Shown one piece after another: positions 9,226 through 18,064 of a stretch of DNA of 64,000 nucleotides; the stretch's first letter is position 1, and each line of letters starts with the position of its first letter. The position numbers were made by a program, and so were the translations under genes. The stretch lies in the NCBI GenBank assembly GCA_963789535.1, contig CAWBKU010000005.1:682001-746000 (forward strand). The letters run 5' to 3'. Source of the stretch: CAVXHQ01 sp963789535 (GTDB taxonomy: Bacteria > Pseudomonadota > Alphaproteobacteria > Rhodobacterales > Rhodobacteraceae). The notes under the pieces are model-generated. The model saw only the letters and a program-made list of their open reading frames with translations. It did no database searches and had not been told where the DNA came from.

Positions 9226-9654
9226 ATGAGACAGAAAACCCCCCGCGCCCGCGCCGGTGCCATCCCCAGTCAACGCCAGTTGCGCGTCGGCGAACTGATC
9301 CGGCGCACCCTGTCCGAGATCCTGCACCGGGGCGAGGTGCACGATGCCGACCTTGCCGAGATGTCGATCACCGTCGGCGAGGTGCGCGTCTCGCCCGACC
9401 TGCGCGTCGCCACCGCCTTCGTCCTGCCGCTCGGCGGCGGCGACCGCGCGCTCATGCTCGAGGCGCTGCGCCGCAACACGCGCGAGATCCGGCACCTCGT
9501 CGTGCACGGCATGACCCTGAAGTTCGCGCCCGAGTTGCGCTTTGAGATCGACGACACCTATGACAGGATGGAGGCGACGCGCCGGCTGCTGAACGATGAC
9601 CACGTGCGTCAGGATCTGGAGGCGCCGGACGACGACGACTTGCCCGGGGCCTGA
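9226..9654 (+). CDS. rbfA: 30S ribosome-binding factor A
   Basis: This 142-residue protein is RbfA, a KH-type factor that binds immature 30S subunits and helps 16S rRNA 5'-end processing, especially in the cold. Conserved pieces are QLRVGELIRRTLSEIL at the N-terminus, VTAFVLPLGG-like strand 3 (ATAFVLPLGG), and RFEIDDTYDR near the end. I use ATG 9226; TTG 9190 is in frame but adds unconserved residues. In relatives rbfA is normally followed soon by truB and rpsO; here truB is absent from the interval before rpsO. Confidence 0.92.
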   Translation: MRQKTPRARAGAIPSQRQLRVGELIRRTLSEILHRGEVHDADLAEMSITVGEVRVSPDLRVATAFVLPLGGGDRALMLEALRRNTREIRHLVVHGMTLKFAPELRFEIDDTYDRMEATRRLLNDDHVRQDLEAPDDDDLPGA

Positions 9655-9673
9655 CCCGGGCGTCCCGATCCGA

Positions 9674-9708
9674 TTCACGTTGCCATGACAACTCCCCGCG
9701 GAGGGTCC
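9674..9708. repeat. Intergenic repeat, copy 1
   Basis: The block shares TTCACGTTGCC-x-T-x-ACAACTCCCC and CGGAGGG with 41991-42025. The ctccgcggag part is self-complementary. It lies just after rbfA. Confidence 0.5.
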
Positions 9709-9756
9709 ACCGTCACCACCCGCGCCACGTCCCGAAATCGCCGAGGCCCTTCCCCC

Positions 9757-10473
9757 ATGCGCCTTCTCGCCTTTCTCCTCTGCCTTTCCGCGGTCCCTGC
9801 CGCCGCCGTCACCTGCGCGCCGCAGACCTACGACGGGCGCGACTATACCGTCTGCACCGTGCGGCCCGCCGTCGAGGATCTGCGGCTCTTTCTTTACGAC
9901 GAGAGCGGCGCGGCCTATGCCAGTCCGAGGGGTATCGCGAATGCCTTTCCGGACAGCACCCTCGCTTTCGCGATGAATGCCGGCATGTATCACCCCGACC
10001 TTTCGCCGGTCGGCTATTATTTCGAGGCGGGCCGCGAGGAGATGCGCCTGCTCACCGCGCCGAGCGACGGCAATTTCGGCCTGCTGCCCAACGGCGTGTT
10101 CTGCATCGGCGAGGGCCGCGCGGACGTGATCGAGACCTTGCGGTTCCAGGCGACCGCGCCTGCCTGCCGCTATGCCACGCAGTCGGGACCGATGCTGGTG
10201 ATCGACGGCGCGCTGCACCCGCGGTTCCGGTCCGCGAGCACGTCGCGCTATATCCGCAACGGCGTCGGCAGTTCGGCGGACGGACAGACCCTGTGGTTCG
10301 TGATTTCGGACGACGTCGTGACGTTCTACGAGTTCGGCAGCTTCTTTCGCGATGTGCTGGGCGCCCGCAACGCCCTCTATTTCGACGGCAACGTCAGCCG
10401 TCTGCATGCGCCGGGGATCGGGCGGTCGGACGGTGGATTCGCGGTGGGCCCCATGGTCGGCGTGCTCGAGTAG
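9757..10473 (+). CDS. Phosphodiester glycosidase family protein (NAGPA/DUF2233)
   Basis: The 238-residue exported protein starts with a signal peptide (MRLLAFLLCLSAVPAAA) and then a domain of the NAGPA-like phosphodiester glycosidase superfamily. Typical segments are AFAMNAGMYHPDLSPVGYY, a central NFGLLPNGVFC, ATQSGPMLVIDG, and the C-terminal ALYFDGNVSRL. Family members cleave phosphodiester-linked sugars, but the substrate here is unknown; the location is periplasmic. Such a gene near rbfA/rpsO is, as I recall, common in Rhodobacteraceae. The start at ATG 9757 is chosen from the signal peptide. Confidence 0.8.
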   Translation: MRLLAFLLCLSAVPAAAVTCAPQTYDGRDYTVCTVRPAVEDLRLFLYDESGAAYASPRGIANAFPDSTLAFAMNAGMYHPDLSPVGYYFEAGREEMRLLTAPSDGNFGLLPNGVFCIGEGRADVIETLRFQATAPACRYATQSGPMLVIDGALHPRFRSASTSRYIRNGVGSSADGQTLWFVISDDVVTFYEFGSFFRDVLGARNALYFDGNVSRLHAPGIGRSDGGFAVGPMVGVLE

Positions 10474-10533
10474 GAGGGCGTTCGCCTCGGCGCCTGCATC
10501 CCGGCACGCGCTTCGGTCGGGTGAGCCGGAGAT

Positions 10534-10556
10534 GATGGGGTGAAACCCCATCCTAC
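10534..10556 (-). repeat. REP-like palindrome (GTAG type), copy 1
   Basis: Read on the minus strand the element is GTAG followed by GATGGGG-TTTCA-CCCCATC, a perfect 7-bp stem with a 5-base loop. A 5' GTAG plus palindrome is the defining shape of bacterial REP sequences mobilised by RAYT transposases. It lies in the 190-base gap before rpsO. Confidence 0.6.
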
Positions 10557-10664
10557 GTCCCTTCCCATCGCGGCCAAAATGGTCTATGCGCCGCTCTCTG
10601 ACCCCAAGAGCCTTGCTGGACGACATCCCGGCTCGCGCTGTCACCCCCAACCCAGGAGTTTCCG

Positions 10665-10934
10665 ATGTCGATCACGCCAGAAGACAAGGCCCAGACGATC
10701 AAGGATTTCGCGCTCAGCGACGGCGACACAGGTTCGCCCGAGGTGCAGGTTGCGATCCTGTCCAAGCGTATCGCGACGCTGACCGAGCACTTCAAGATCC
10801 ACAAGAAGGACAACCACGGCCGCCGTGGCCTCCTCGTGATGGTCGCCACCCGCCGCAAGCTGCTCGATTACGTCCGCGGCAAGGACGAGGCCCGCTACAA
10901 GGGCCTCATCGAGCGGCTCGGCCTGCGCCGGTAG
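10665..10934 (+). CDS. rpsO: 30S ribosomal protein S15
   Basis: The 89-residue protein is S15, a primary 16S rRNA binder in the platform of the small subunit. Landmarks are DTGSPEVQVAILSKRI, HKKDNHGRRGLL, the RRKLLDY segment and the LGLRR end; length is exactly typical. CAGGAG lies 6-11 bases before the ATG. In most bacteria it is followed directly by pnp and shares transcripts with it; here a terminator follows it and 3.3 kb of other genes separates the two. Confidence 0.97.
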   Translation: MSITPEDKAQTIKDFALSDGDTGSPEVQVAILSKRIATLTEHFKIHKKDNHGRRGLLVMVATRRKLLDYVRGKDEARYKGLIERLGLRR

Positions 10935-10960
10935 GCCGACGCGCCCGCCCGAACGGTTGA

Positions 10961-10985
10961 ACGCCCGCAGCGATGCGGGCGTTTT
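10961..10985 (+). terminator. Intrinsic terminator after rpsO
   Basis: Perfect 9-bp stem (acgcccgca / tgcgggcgt, 10961-10969 and 10974-10982), GCGA loop, followed by TTT. It would end rpsO transcription before the reverse-strand antiporter gene. Confidence 0.85.
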
Positions 10986-11009
10986 GCTTCGTGGCAACGC
11001 CTGTCGTCG

Positions 11010-11996
11010 TCAGAGGCTGGCGACGAGCCACGCGAGATAGGCGACGTAGAGCCCCAGGAACACGCCGCCCTCCCACCGCTCGATCCGCCAATTGGTGCGG
11101 GCGAACATCACCAGAAGCGCCGTCGCCCCCAGCATGACCCAGATGTCGAACCCGGCTATGCTTGGCGCGATCGGTAGCGGCTGCAAGGCCGCCGTTACGC
11201 CGAGGATGGCGAGGATGTTGAAGATGTTGGAGCCGACGATGTTGCCGAGCGCCAGATCGCCCTCGCCCTTGCGGGCCGCGATGACCGAGGCGACGAGTTC
11301 GGGCAGCGACGTGCCGACCGCAACGATGGTCAGGCCGATCACCGCGTCCGATACGCCGAGCGCCTCTGCAAGATCGACGGCCCCCACCACGAGGTAATGC
11401 GCACTGACCAGCACGATCCCGAGACCTACGGCAAAGAGGCCGAGCCCCTGCCACAGCGGCATGTCGCCCACGTCGGGGATGTCGGCCTCGGCTGCGGGGA
11501 TACGCCCGCGTCGTTCGAGCCAGACGGTGCCGAAGACGTAGACGAAGATCCCGAGGATGAGCAGCAGGCCGGTCACTTGTGAGATTTCGCCGCCCAGAAC
11601 GACAACGAGGGAGATCAGCGAGGCGATCACCAGCACCGACCCGTCGCGTAGATAGGCCGCGCGGTCGACCGCCATCGGCGCTATCAGGGCCGCGATGCCG
11701 AGGATCAGCAGGATGTTGCAGATGTTCGAGCCGACGACGTTGCCGACAGCGATGCCCGGCGCGCCGGCAAAGGACGCCTGAACGCTGGTGACCATTTCCG
11801 GCATCGAGGTGCCGAACCCGACGAGTGTCAGGCCGATGAGCATCGGTGGCATGCCCAGTCGTTTGGCCACGGCGACGGCCCCGTCGACGAGCCAGTTGCC
11901 GCCAAAGAGCAGACCGACGAAGCCGCCGGCGATCAGGATGTAATCCAAGGAATGGTCTTTCGCGAAAGGCGCGCCCGCGATCCCGGCGCCCGGCAT
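11010..11996 (-). CDS. Calcium/sodium antiporter (CaCA family)
   Basis: The 328-residue inner-membrane protein has about ten transmembrane helices in two inverted halves. Each half carries the CaCA alpha-repeat: GFGTSMPEMVTSVQA with VGNVVGSNICN in the first and VGTSLPELVASVIAA with LGNIVGSNIFN in the second, including the ion-binding Glu of each. It resembles E. coli YrbG/ChaA-type exchangers. ATG 11996 has a good ribosome binding site (GAGGTG); TTG 11948 is a downstream alternative. It is one of the genes lying between rpsO and pnp. Confidence 0.88.
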   Translation of the reverse strand: MPGAGIAGAPFAKDHSLDYILIAGGFVGLLFGGNWLVDGAVAVAKRLGMPPMLIGLTLVGFGTSMPEMVTSVQASFAGAPGIAVGNVVGSNICNILLILGIAALIAPMAVDRAAYLRDGSVLVIASLISLVVVLGGEISQVTGLLLILGIFVYVFGTVWLERRGRIPAAEADIPDVGDMPLWQGLGLFAVGLGIVLVSAHYLVVGAVDLAEALGVSDAVIGLTIVAVGTSLPELVASVIAARKGEGDLALGNIVGSNIFNILAILGVTAALQPLPIAPSIAGFDIWVMLGATALLVMFARTNWRIERWEGGVFLGLYVAYLAWLVASL

Positions 11997-12141
11997 GTCA
12001 CCTCAGGTGCGCCTGCGCCCGCGCCCGATCAAGTAGTCGCGGCAGTATATTTTTGCGGCAGTCCGGCCGGCATCCATGCCAAAGAAGAAGAGGCGCCCGC
12101 CGTTCGACGGACGCCCCCATTACGTCGTGCTACTCTCGCGG

Positions 12142-13157
12142 TCAGTGCGCGAATTTGCGGATCTCGCCCTTCTTCATCCGTGCGCCGTAGGACACCAGTT
12201 CCTGGCGGACGATGCCCATCAGGAAATAGAGCGCGGTGATGTTCACGACCGCCATGGCGAAGATCGCCGCATCCGAGAAGTCGATGACGGGGCCAAGGCT
12301 GGCCGCCGCGCCGATCACGATGAAGATGCAGAAGATGATCTTGAACACCAGTTCCGTCGTCTTGCCCTCGCCGAAGAGCTAGGTCCACGCCTTCAGGCCA
12401 TAGTAGGACCACGAGATCATCGTCGAGAAGGCGAAGAGGATCACCGCCACCGCGAGGACGTAGGGGAACCACGAGATGCCGGTGGCGAACGCCGCCGAGG
12501 TAAGCGCCACGCCGGACACGTCGCCCACGGTCGCGATCTGCGTGCCGGCCTCGTTCAGGACGAACAGGCCGGTTTCGGGATTCACGATGAGGGTGCCCGA
12601 GATGGTGATGACCAGCGCCGTCATCGTGCAGATCACCACCGTGTCGATCAGCGGTTCGAGGAGCGAGACGAAGCCCTCGGTGATCGGCTCTTTGGTGCGG
12701 ACCGCCGAGTGGGCGATGGCCGCGGACCCGACGCCGGCCTCGTTGGAAAAGGCCGCCCGCTTGAACCCCTGGATGAGGGCACCGACGAGGCCGCCCGCAA
12801 CGCCGAGGCCGGTGAACGCACCGTCGAAGATCTGGCCGAACGCCCAGCCGATCTTGTCGTATTCGACGATCAGGATGATGAGCGCCGCGCCGACGTAGAG
12901 GATGCCCATGAACGGCACCACCTTTTCGGTGACGTTGGCGATCGACTTGATCCCGCCGACGATGACCGCGAAAACGATGGCGGCGAAGACGATGCCGGTG
13001 ATCCAGCCCGGGAACGGCCCGACGATGTTGACGATCTGCGCATGTGCCTGATTGGCCTGGAACATGTTGCCGCCGCCCAGGGCGCCGAGAATGCAGAAGA
13101 TCGAGAAGATCACGGCAAGCACGCCGCCGCCGGGCAGGCCACGCTCGGCAAAGCCCC
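12142..13157 (-). pseudogene. Sodium:alanine symporter (AGCS) family, N-terminally truncated with in-frame stop
   Basis: The minus-strand sequence from about 13157 matches AGCS-family Na+/alanine symporters from the conserved GFAERGLPGG onward, including GALGGGNMFQANQ and FKRAAFSNEAGVGSA. The first ~150-200 residues, including the initial helices, are missing. After AWT at 12382 a TAG (12380-12378) interrupts the frame where relatives have a residue such as Tyr; the frame resumes LFGEGKTTELVFKIIFC and ends normally at 12142. A single base substitution explains the stop. With both lesions it cannot make a working transporter. The truncated end meets the low-GC region that carries the gene at 13262. 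Confidence 0.85.
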
Positions 13158-13261
13158 CACTTTACCTATCGGACCGCCGGAAAGACGGCCTCTGTAGGAT
13201 ATCGGTTGACCGAGTGTCGATGTCACCGTCATCGTTGGTGCGGCGAACGATGGAGGGAATG

Positions 13262-14122
13262 ATGGGCTGGAAGGGCAATATGCGCACGGTCGTTGCCATC
13301 GCGCGGCGCGTCCACCGAAATGCGGAGCAACAAAGGAAGGTCCGCGAACGCGAGATGGCGCGGCAGGAGCGGGAAAGTTTGAAGGATGATCTGCTTCGGT
13401 CCAGGGAGGCGGAAAAGGAGCGGGCGGACAGGAGTGCGCGAGACGCCGTTCTGGACTGGCAGGAGGAACTCGCTGCCTTGGTCCGCGCGCATTTGACCCA
13501 GACGAAAGAGATCGACTGGAACGCAATGGCGACGACGCCAGAGCCCGTCGGCAGTGCACCGGAAGTGATCGAGGAATGGCGTGCAGACCGAGATTTGGCT
13601 CGCCGGCTGCTTGCCGGAGATGAAAATGCGATCCTTGAGGTTTTGATCGAGCACAAGTCCCAGCAGGGAGATGGCCATCTGGGACAAGACGTGGACTTCT
13701 GGATTGATGGCAATATCGTTCATGCCAAGATGGGCGTCGCAACCGTCGATATCGTGCCGTCTGTGCGGCGCAAGCAACTCGCGAGTGGCAAGCTATCGGA
13801 AAGTGATATGCCATCGGGTGAACGCTACGACCTCTATCAGGACTACGTGTGTAGCGTCGCCCTGAGCATTGCTGCGGACCTGTTTCAAATCTTGCCGCTG
13901 CCCGAGGTATTCGTCACATGCTTCGCCGACATGCTCGATACCAAATCCGGTCATCTCGTCGCGGCTCCCATCCTTTCGGTGAGGTTCATGCGTTCGACGC
14001 TCGCGCGCTTTGACATGGCAGGTATCGACCCGTCGGACGCCATGGCGAACTTCACGACGCGCATGGATTATCGCCGCACTCGCGGCTTCGCGCGGATAGA
14101 GCCTATCTTGGACGAAGGCTAG
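13262..14122 (+). CDS. Unidentified protein with charged coiled-coil N-terminus
   Basis: I do not recognise this 286-residue soluble protein with confidence. ATG 13262 follows GGAGGG. Residues about 15-65 are extremely rich in R, E, K and Q and should form a coiled coil. The rest looks globular, with DVDFWIDGNIVHAKM, VATVDIVPSVRRKQL, a PLPEVFVTCFADMLDT strand-helix and an ending ARIEPILDEG. No membrane segments or signal peptide are visible. Its GC content is lower than its neighbours: the 60 bases at 13621-13680 are 50% G+C by count. It abuts the broken symporter and precedes pnp, so it looks acquired. The C-terminal part has the feel of a conserved domain of unknown function, but I cannot name it. 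Confidence 0.6.
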   Translation: MGWKGNMRTVVAIARRVHRNAEQQRKVREREMARQERESLKDDLLRSREAEKERADRSARDAVLDWQEELAALVRAHLTQTKEIDWNAMATTPEPVGSAPEVIEEWRADRDLARRLLAGDENAILEVLIEHKSQQGDGHLGQDVDFWIDGNIVHAKMGVATVDIVPSVRRKQLASGKLSESDMPSGERYDLYQDYVCSVALSIAADLFQILPLPEVFVTCFADMLDTKSGHLVAAPILSVRFMRSTLARFDMAGIDPSDAMANFTTRMDYRRTRGFARIEPILDEG

Positions 14123-14303
14123 CGGGTGATGCTGCCTCTTTCGTCAACGGCCAAACTGCGTTATGGCGCGCCCATCTTGAACCGACAGGCGCCCGGACCC
14201 CAGCGCCACCCAGGATGTGAGGGTCAGGAGGAATTCGCCTCCTTCGTCTATGGCCGCGAGGGTGCGGCACGCCAATGGCCTGCGGGCCAGACAGGAAAAT
14301 CAG

Positions 14304-16439
14304 ATGTTCAACACAGTCACGAAATCCATCCAGTGGGGCGAAGACAAGCTTACCCTGGAAACGGGCAAGGTTGCCCGTCAGGCCGACGGATCGGTCATCG
14401 CGACGCTGGGCGAGACCAGCGTCATGGCCAACGTCACCTACGCGCGCAAGCAGAAGGAAGGGCAGGACTTCTTCCCCCTGACCGTGCATTATCAGGAAAA
14501 ATACTATGCTGCGGGCAAGATCCCCGGCGGCTTCTTCAAGCGTGAGGCACGGCCCACCGAGAAGGAGACGCTGACCGCCCGTCTGATCGACCGTCCGATC
14601 CGCCCGCTGTTCGTCGAAGGGTTCAAGAACGAGGTGCTCGTGATGTGCACCGTTCTGTCCCACGACCTCGTCAACGATCCCGACGTCGTGGCGATGATCG
14701 CGGCCTCCGCCGCGCTGACGATCTCGGGTGCGCCGTTCCGCGGCCCGATCGCCTGCTGCCGCGTCGGTTTCTCGGAGGGCGAATACGTCCTGAACCCCGA
14801 GATCGACGACATGCACAAGCTGCGCGACAATCCCGACCAGCGCCTCGACCTGATCGTCGCGGGCACCAAGGAAGCGGTCATGATGGTCGAATCCGAGGCC
14901 TATGAGCTGACCGAGGAAGAGATGCTGGGCGCGATCAATTTCGCCCACGCGCAGATCCAGCCGGTCATCGATCTCATCATCGACCTGGCCGAGGATTGCG
15001 CCAAGGAGCCGATGGATTTCACTCCGCCGGATTACTCGGCGCTGCTGGCCGCCGTGACCAAGGCCGGCGAAGAGAAGATGCGCGCGGCCTACGCGATCAC
15101 CGACAAGCAGGAGCGGACCAAGGCCGTCTCTGCCGTCAAGGACGAGATCAAGGCGGGCCTCTCGGAAGAGCAACTTGCCGACATGAATCTCGGGACCGCG
15201 CTGAAGAAGCTCGAGTCCAAGGTGCTGCGCGGCGACGTGGTCAAGCATGGCCGCCGGATCGACGGGCGCGCGCTGGATACGGTTCGTCCCATCGTGGCCG
15301 AAACCGGGATGCTGCCGCGCACCCACGGCTCGGCGCTGTTCACGCGCGGCGAGACGCAGGCGCTGGTCGTGACCACGCTGGGCACCGGCGACGACGAGCA
15401 GTTCATCGACGCGCTGCACGGCAACTTCAAATCCAACTTCCTGCTGCACTACAACTTCCCCCCGTATTCGGTGGGCGAGGTCGGCCGCGTGAGCGGGCCG
15501 GGCCGTCGCGAGATCGGCCACGGCAAGCTGGCGTGGCGGGCGTTGCAGGCCGTCCTGCCCGCCTCGACCGATTTCCCCTACACGATCCGTCTGGTGTCCG
15601 AGATCACGGAATCCAACGGCTCGTCCTCGATGGCCTCCGTCTGCGGTGGCAGCCTTGCGATGATGGACGCCGGTGTGCCGCTGAAGGCGGCGGTGGCCGG
15701 CGTGGCGATGGGTCTGGTGCTCGAGGATGACGGTGAATACGCGATCCTGACCGATATCCTCGGCGACGAGGACCACCTCGGCGACATGGACTTCAAGGTC
15801 GCCGGCACCGAGAACGGGATCACCTCGCTCCAGATGGATATCAAGGTGGCCGGCATCACGCCCGCGATCATGGAAAAGGCGATGGCGCAGGCAAAGGCCG
15901 GTCGTCTGCACATCCTCGGCGAGATGAACAAGGCGCTGTCGGGTGCGGGCGAGTTCAGCCAGCACGCGCCGCGCATCGAGACGATGCAGATCCCCACGGA
16001 CAAGATCCGGGAGGTCATCGGATCGGGCGGCAAGGTGATCCGCGAGATCGTCGAAGTGTCGGGCGCCAAGGTCGACATCAACGACGACGGCATCATCAAG
16101 ATCGCGTCGCCGAACGGCGAGGCGATCAAGAAGGCCTACGACATGATCTGGTCCATCGTCGCCGAGCCCGAGGAGGGCAAGGTCTACAAGGGCACGGTCG
16201 TCAAGCTCGTCGATTTCGGCGCCTTCGTGAACTTCTTCGGCAAGCGGGACGGTCTGGTGCACGTCAGCCAGATCGAGAACCGCCGCCTGAACCATCCGTC
16301 CGATGTCCTCAAGGAAGGGCAGGACGTCTGGGTCAAGTTGCTGGGCTTCGACGACCGCGGCAAGGTGCGGCTGTCGATGAAGATCGTCAATCAGGAGACC
16401 GGCGAAGAGCAGGCGGCGGACGAAAGCGCCGACGCCTGA
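14304..16439 (+). CDS. pnp: Polyribonucleotide nucleotidyltransferase (PNPase)
   Basis: The 711-residue phosphorolytic 3'-5' exoribonuclease is a trimeric RNA-decay enzyme and degradosome component. Domains in order are RNase PH-1 (FFPLTVHYQEKYYAAGKIPGG), an alpha-helical linker, RNase PH-2 (FNFPPYSVGEVGR-like segment, then SNGSSSMASVCGG), a KH domain (IPTDKIREVIGSGGKVI) and a C-terminal S1 domain (GTVVKLVDFGAFVNFFG). ATG 14304 is preceded by AGGAAAA. The 180 bases upstream must hold its own promoter, because rpsO is 3.3 kb away behind a terminator. Confidence 0.98.
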   Translation: MFNTVTKSIQWGEDKLTLETGKVARQADGSVIATLGETSVMANVTYARKQKEGQDFFPLTVHYQEKYYAAGKIPGGFFKREARPTEKETLTARLIDRPIRPLFVEGFKNEVLVMCTVLSHDLVNDPDVVAMIAASAALTISGAPFRGPIACCRVGFSEGEYVLNPEIDDMHKLRDNPDQRLDLIVAGTKEAVMMVESEAYELTEEEMLGAINFAHAQIQPVIDLIIDLAEDCAKEPMDFTPPDYSALLAAVTKAGEEKMRAAYAITDKQERTKAVSAVKDEIKAGLSEEQLADMNLGTALKKLESKVLRGDVVKHGRRIDGRALDTVRPIVAETGMLPRTHGSALFTRGETQALVVTTLGTGDDEQFIDALHGNFKSNFLLHYNFPPYSVGEVGRVSGPGRREIGHGKLAWRALQAVLPASTDFPYTIRLVSEITESNGSSSMASVCGGSLAMMDAGVPLKAAVAGVAMGLVLEDDGEYAILTDILGDEDHLGDMDFKVAGTENGITSLQMDIKVAGITPAIMEKAMAQAKAGRLHILGEMNKALSGAGEFSQHAPRIETMQIPTDKIREVIGSGGKVIREIVEVSGAKVDINDDGIIKIASPNGEAIKKAYDMIWSIVAEPEEGKVYKGTVVKLVDFGAFVNFFGKRDGLVHVSQIENRRLNHPSDVLKEGQDVWVKLLGFDDRGKVRLSMKIVNQETGEEQAADESADA

Positions 16440-16454
16440 GCGATCCCGGCGCCC

Positions 16455-16480
16455 GCCGCCTCACGGAAACGTGGGGCGGT
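16455..16480 (+). terminator. Hairpin after pnp
   Basis: An 11-bp stem with two G-U pairs (gccgcctcacg / cgtggggcggt) is closed by a GAAA tetraloop. There is no T-run, so it may protect the 3' end or mark Rho-dependent termination rather than act as a classical terminator. Confidence 0.4.
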
Positions 16481-16632
16481 TCGGGCAACAATCGGCCCGG
16501 GCGGGAACGTCCGGGCCTCTGGTCCGGTTGTTCTGGTGCAGGATCATGCATTAATTGTGGGTAGACCGCCGTCCGCGTCGGTTCTTGCCATGCCGGACCG
16601 ATCCGACACGCTGATGACAGGGGAATACCGAG

Positions 16633-17280
16633 ATGAAACGCAGAGATTTTCTTTACGGGTCCGCCGCACTTGCCGCGTTGACCGCCGCCACGCCGTCGAT
16701 CGCGCAGGAGGTGGCCGCCGCCGGACCGATCGCCGCGCCCGACCCGGCGCTGGCGGGCCTTCCGGCCGAATTGCAGCGCCGCCCGCTGCCCGCGTCACCG
16801 GGCGGTCCGCTCGACCCGGTGCTGGTGCAGATCCCCGAAGGATTCCGGCCCGGCGACCTGCACGTCGATCCCAACATCTTCCGTCTGTTCTTTATCCTGC
16901 CGGACAATCAGGCGATCCGCTATGCCGTCGGCGTCGGGCGCGGCAACCTGTATCATGCGGGCGTGTTCCGGATCGGCGCCAAACAGGAATGGCCGACCTG
17001 GACCCCGACGCCCGAGATGATCGCCCGCGATCCGGAGCATTACGAGCAATATGCCGACGGCATGGAGGGCGGCGTGGACAACCCGCTCGGCGCGCGCGCG
17101 CTCTATCTCTACGAGGGCAATCGCGACAGCTATCTGCGGATCCACGGCACCAACGCGCCCCGCACGATCGGCACTGCCGTCTCGAACGGCTGCGCGCGCC
17201 TTACCAACGAATACATCACCGATCTGTATCCCCGGGTGAACCTGAACGCGACAGCCTATCTTTACAACAAGATCGCCTGA
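16633..17280 (+). CDS. L,D-transpeptidase (YkuD family), Tat-type signal
   Basis: The 215-residue exported protein has a twin-arginine-like leader (MKRRDFLYGSAALAALT) with cleavage near SIAQ. The mature part has a short Pro/Ala-rich stretch, then a YkuD domain with the active-site motif IHGTNAPRTIG...SNGCARL (His171, Cys187). Such enzymes make 3-3 peptide cross-links or attach lipoproteins to peptidoglycan in the periplasm. A tandem paralogue follows at 17470, with a strong terminator between them, so the two are transcribed separately. Which reaction it performs cannot be decided from sequence. Confidence 0.88.
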   Translation: MKRRDFLYGSAALAALTAATPSIAQEVAAAGPIAAPDPALAGLPAELQRRPLPASPGGPLDPVLVQIPEGFRPGDLHVDPNIFRLFFILPDNQAIRYAVGVGRGNLYHAGVFRIGAKQEWPTWTPTPEMIARDPEHYEQYADGMEGGVDNPLGARALYLYEGNRDSYLRIHGTNAPRTIGTAVSNGCARLTNEYITDLYPRVNLNATAYLYNKIA

Positions 17281-17331
17281 ACGGGCGGTCGCCCGACGGC
17301 GCGACCCGATCCCGAGACGTCATCCGACATT

Positions 17332-17364
17332 GGCCGTCGTGCAACAGCACGACGGCCGATTTTT
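17332..17364 (+). terminator. Strong intrinsic terminator
   Basis: Perfect 11-bp stem (ggccgtcgtgc / gcacgacggcc, 17332-17342 and 17347-17357), AACA loop, then GATTTTT. It ends the first L,D-transpeptidase transcript. Confidence 0.9.
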
Positions 17365-17469
17365 CAGGCCCGGCGCCCCGATGGCGACATGATTTTCATG
17401 AAGTGTTAAGCAGTTTCACCAATCAAGGACATGCCCCGACAAGAGGGCGACCCCGAGCAGGAGACGACA

Positions 17470-18045
17470 ATGCAGACGAGACGACAGTTTCTGTCCACCG
17501 CCGCCGCGGTGGGCGCGGCCTCGGCACTTGCCGCGCCGGCCATCGCCCAGACGGTCGTGCGCATCCCGCGCGACTGGCTTCCGACGCAGATCGAGATCAA
17601 CCCGGGGCTGACGCCCGGCGTGATCCACGTCGACACGCCCGGAAAGTGGCTCTACCTCACGTTGTCCGACGGGGCGGCGATGCGCTACAAGATCGCCGTC
17701 GGCGCGGCGGGCCGCAATTTCAGCGGTCAGGCTACGGTCCGCCGCAAGGCCGAATGGCCCGGCTGGACCCCGACGCAGAACATGATCCGCCTCGAACCAG
17801 AGGTCTACGGCCCCTATGCCGCGGGCCTTCCCGGTGGCGATCCGCGCAATCCGCTCGGCAGTCGTGCGCTCTACCTCTATGTCGGCGGCCGCGATACCTA
17901 TTACCGGATCCATGGCACGCCGCAGCCCTGGACGATGGGTCAGGCGTTCTCGTCCGGCTGCGTCCGGCTGATCAACGAGCATGTCGAGGATCTCTATGAA
18001 CGGGTGCCCGTCGGCACCCAGGTGATCGTCAGCCAGGACGCCTGA
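17470..18045 (+). CDS. L,D-transpeptidase (YkuD family), second copy
   Basis: The 191-residue exported protein starts with a twin-arginine leader (MQTRRQFLSTAAAVGAASA, cleavage near AIAQ). ATG 17470 follows AGGAG. The YkuD domain fills the mature part and carries IHGTPQPWTMGQ...SSGCVRL with His148 and Cys164. It is a paralogue of the gene just upstream and shares EWPxWTPT and NPLGxRALYLY with it, which points to tandem duplication. Role: periplasmic peptidoglycan cross-linking. Confidence 0.88.
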   Translation: MQTRRQFLSTAAAVGAASALAAPAIAQTVVRIPRDWLPTQIEINPGLTPGVIHVDTPGKWLYLTLSDGAAMRYKIAVGAAGRNFSGQATVRRKAEWPGWTPTQNMIRLEPEVYGPYAAGLPGGDPRNPLGSRALYLYVGGRDTYYRIHGTPQPWTMGQAFSSGCVRLINEHVEDLYERVPVGTQVIVSQDA

Positions 18046-18064
18046 GGGACCCGGCGGGCGGGCG

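Noticed and set aside
14103..16295. Long antisense reading frame (730 codons) opposite pnp
   Set aside because: It is a shadow of pnp caused by high-GC third positions; low complexity (R, D, H, G-rich) and no domain.
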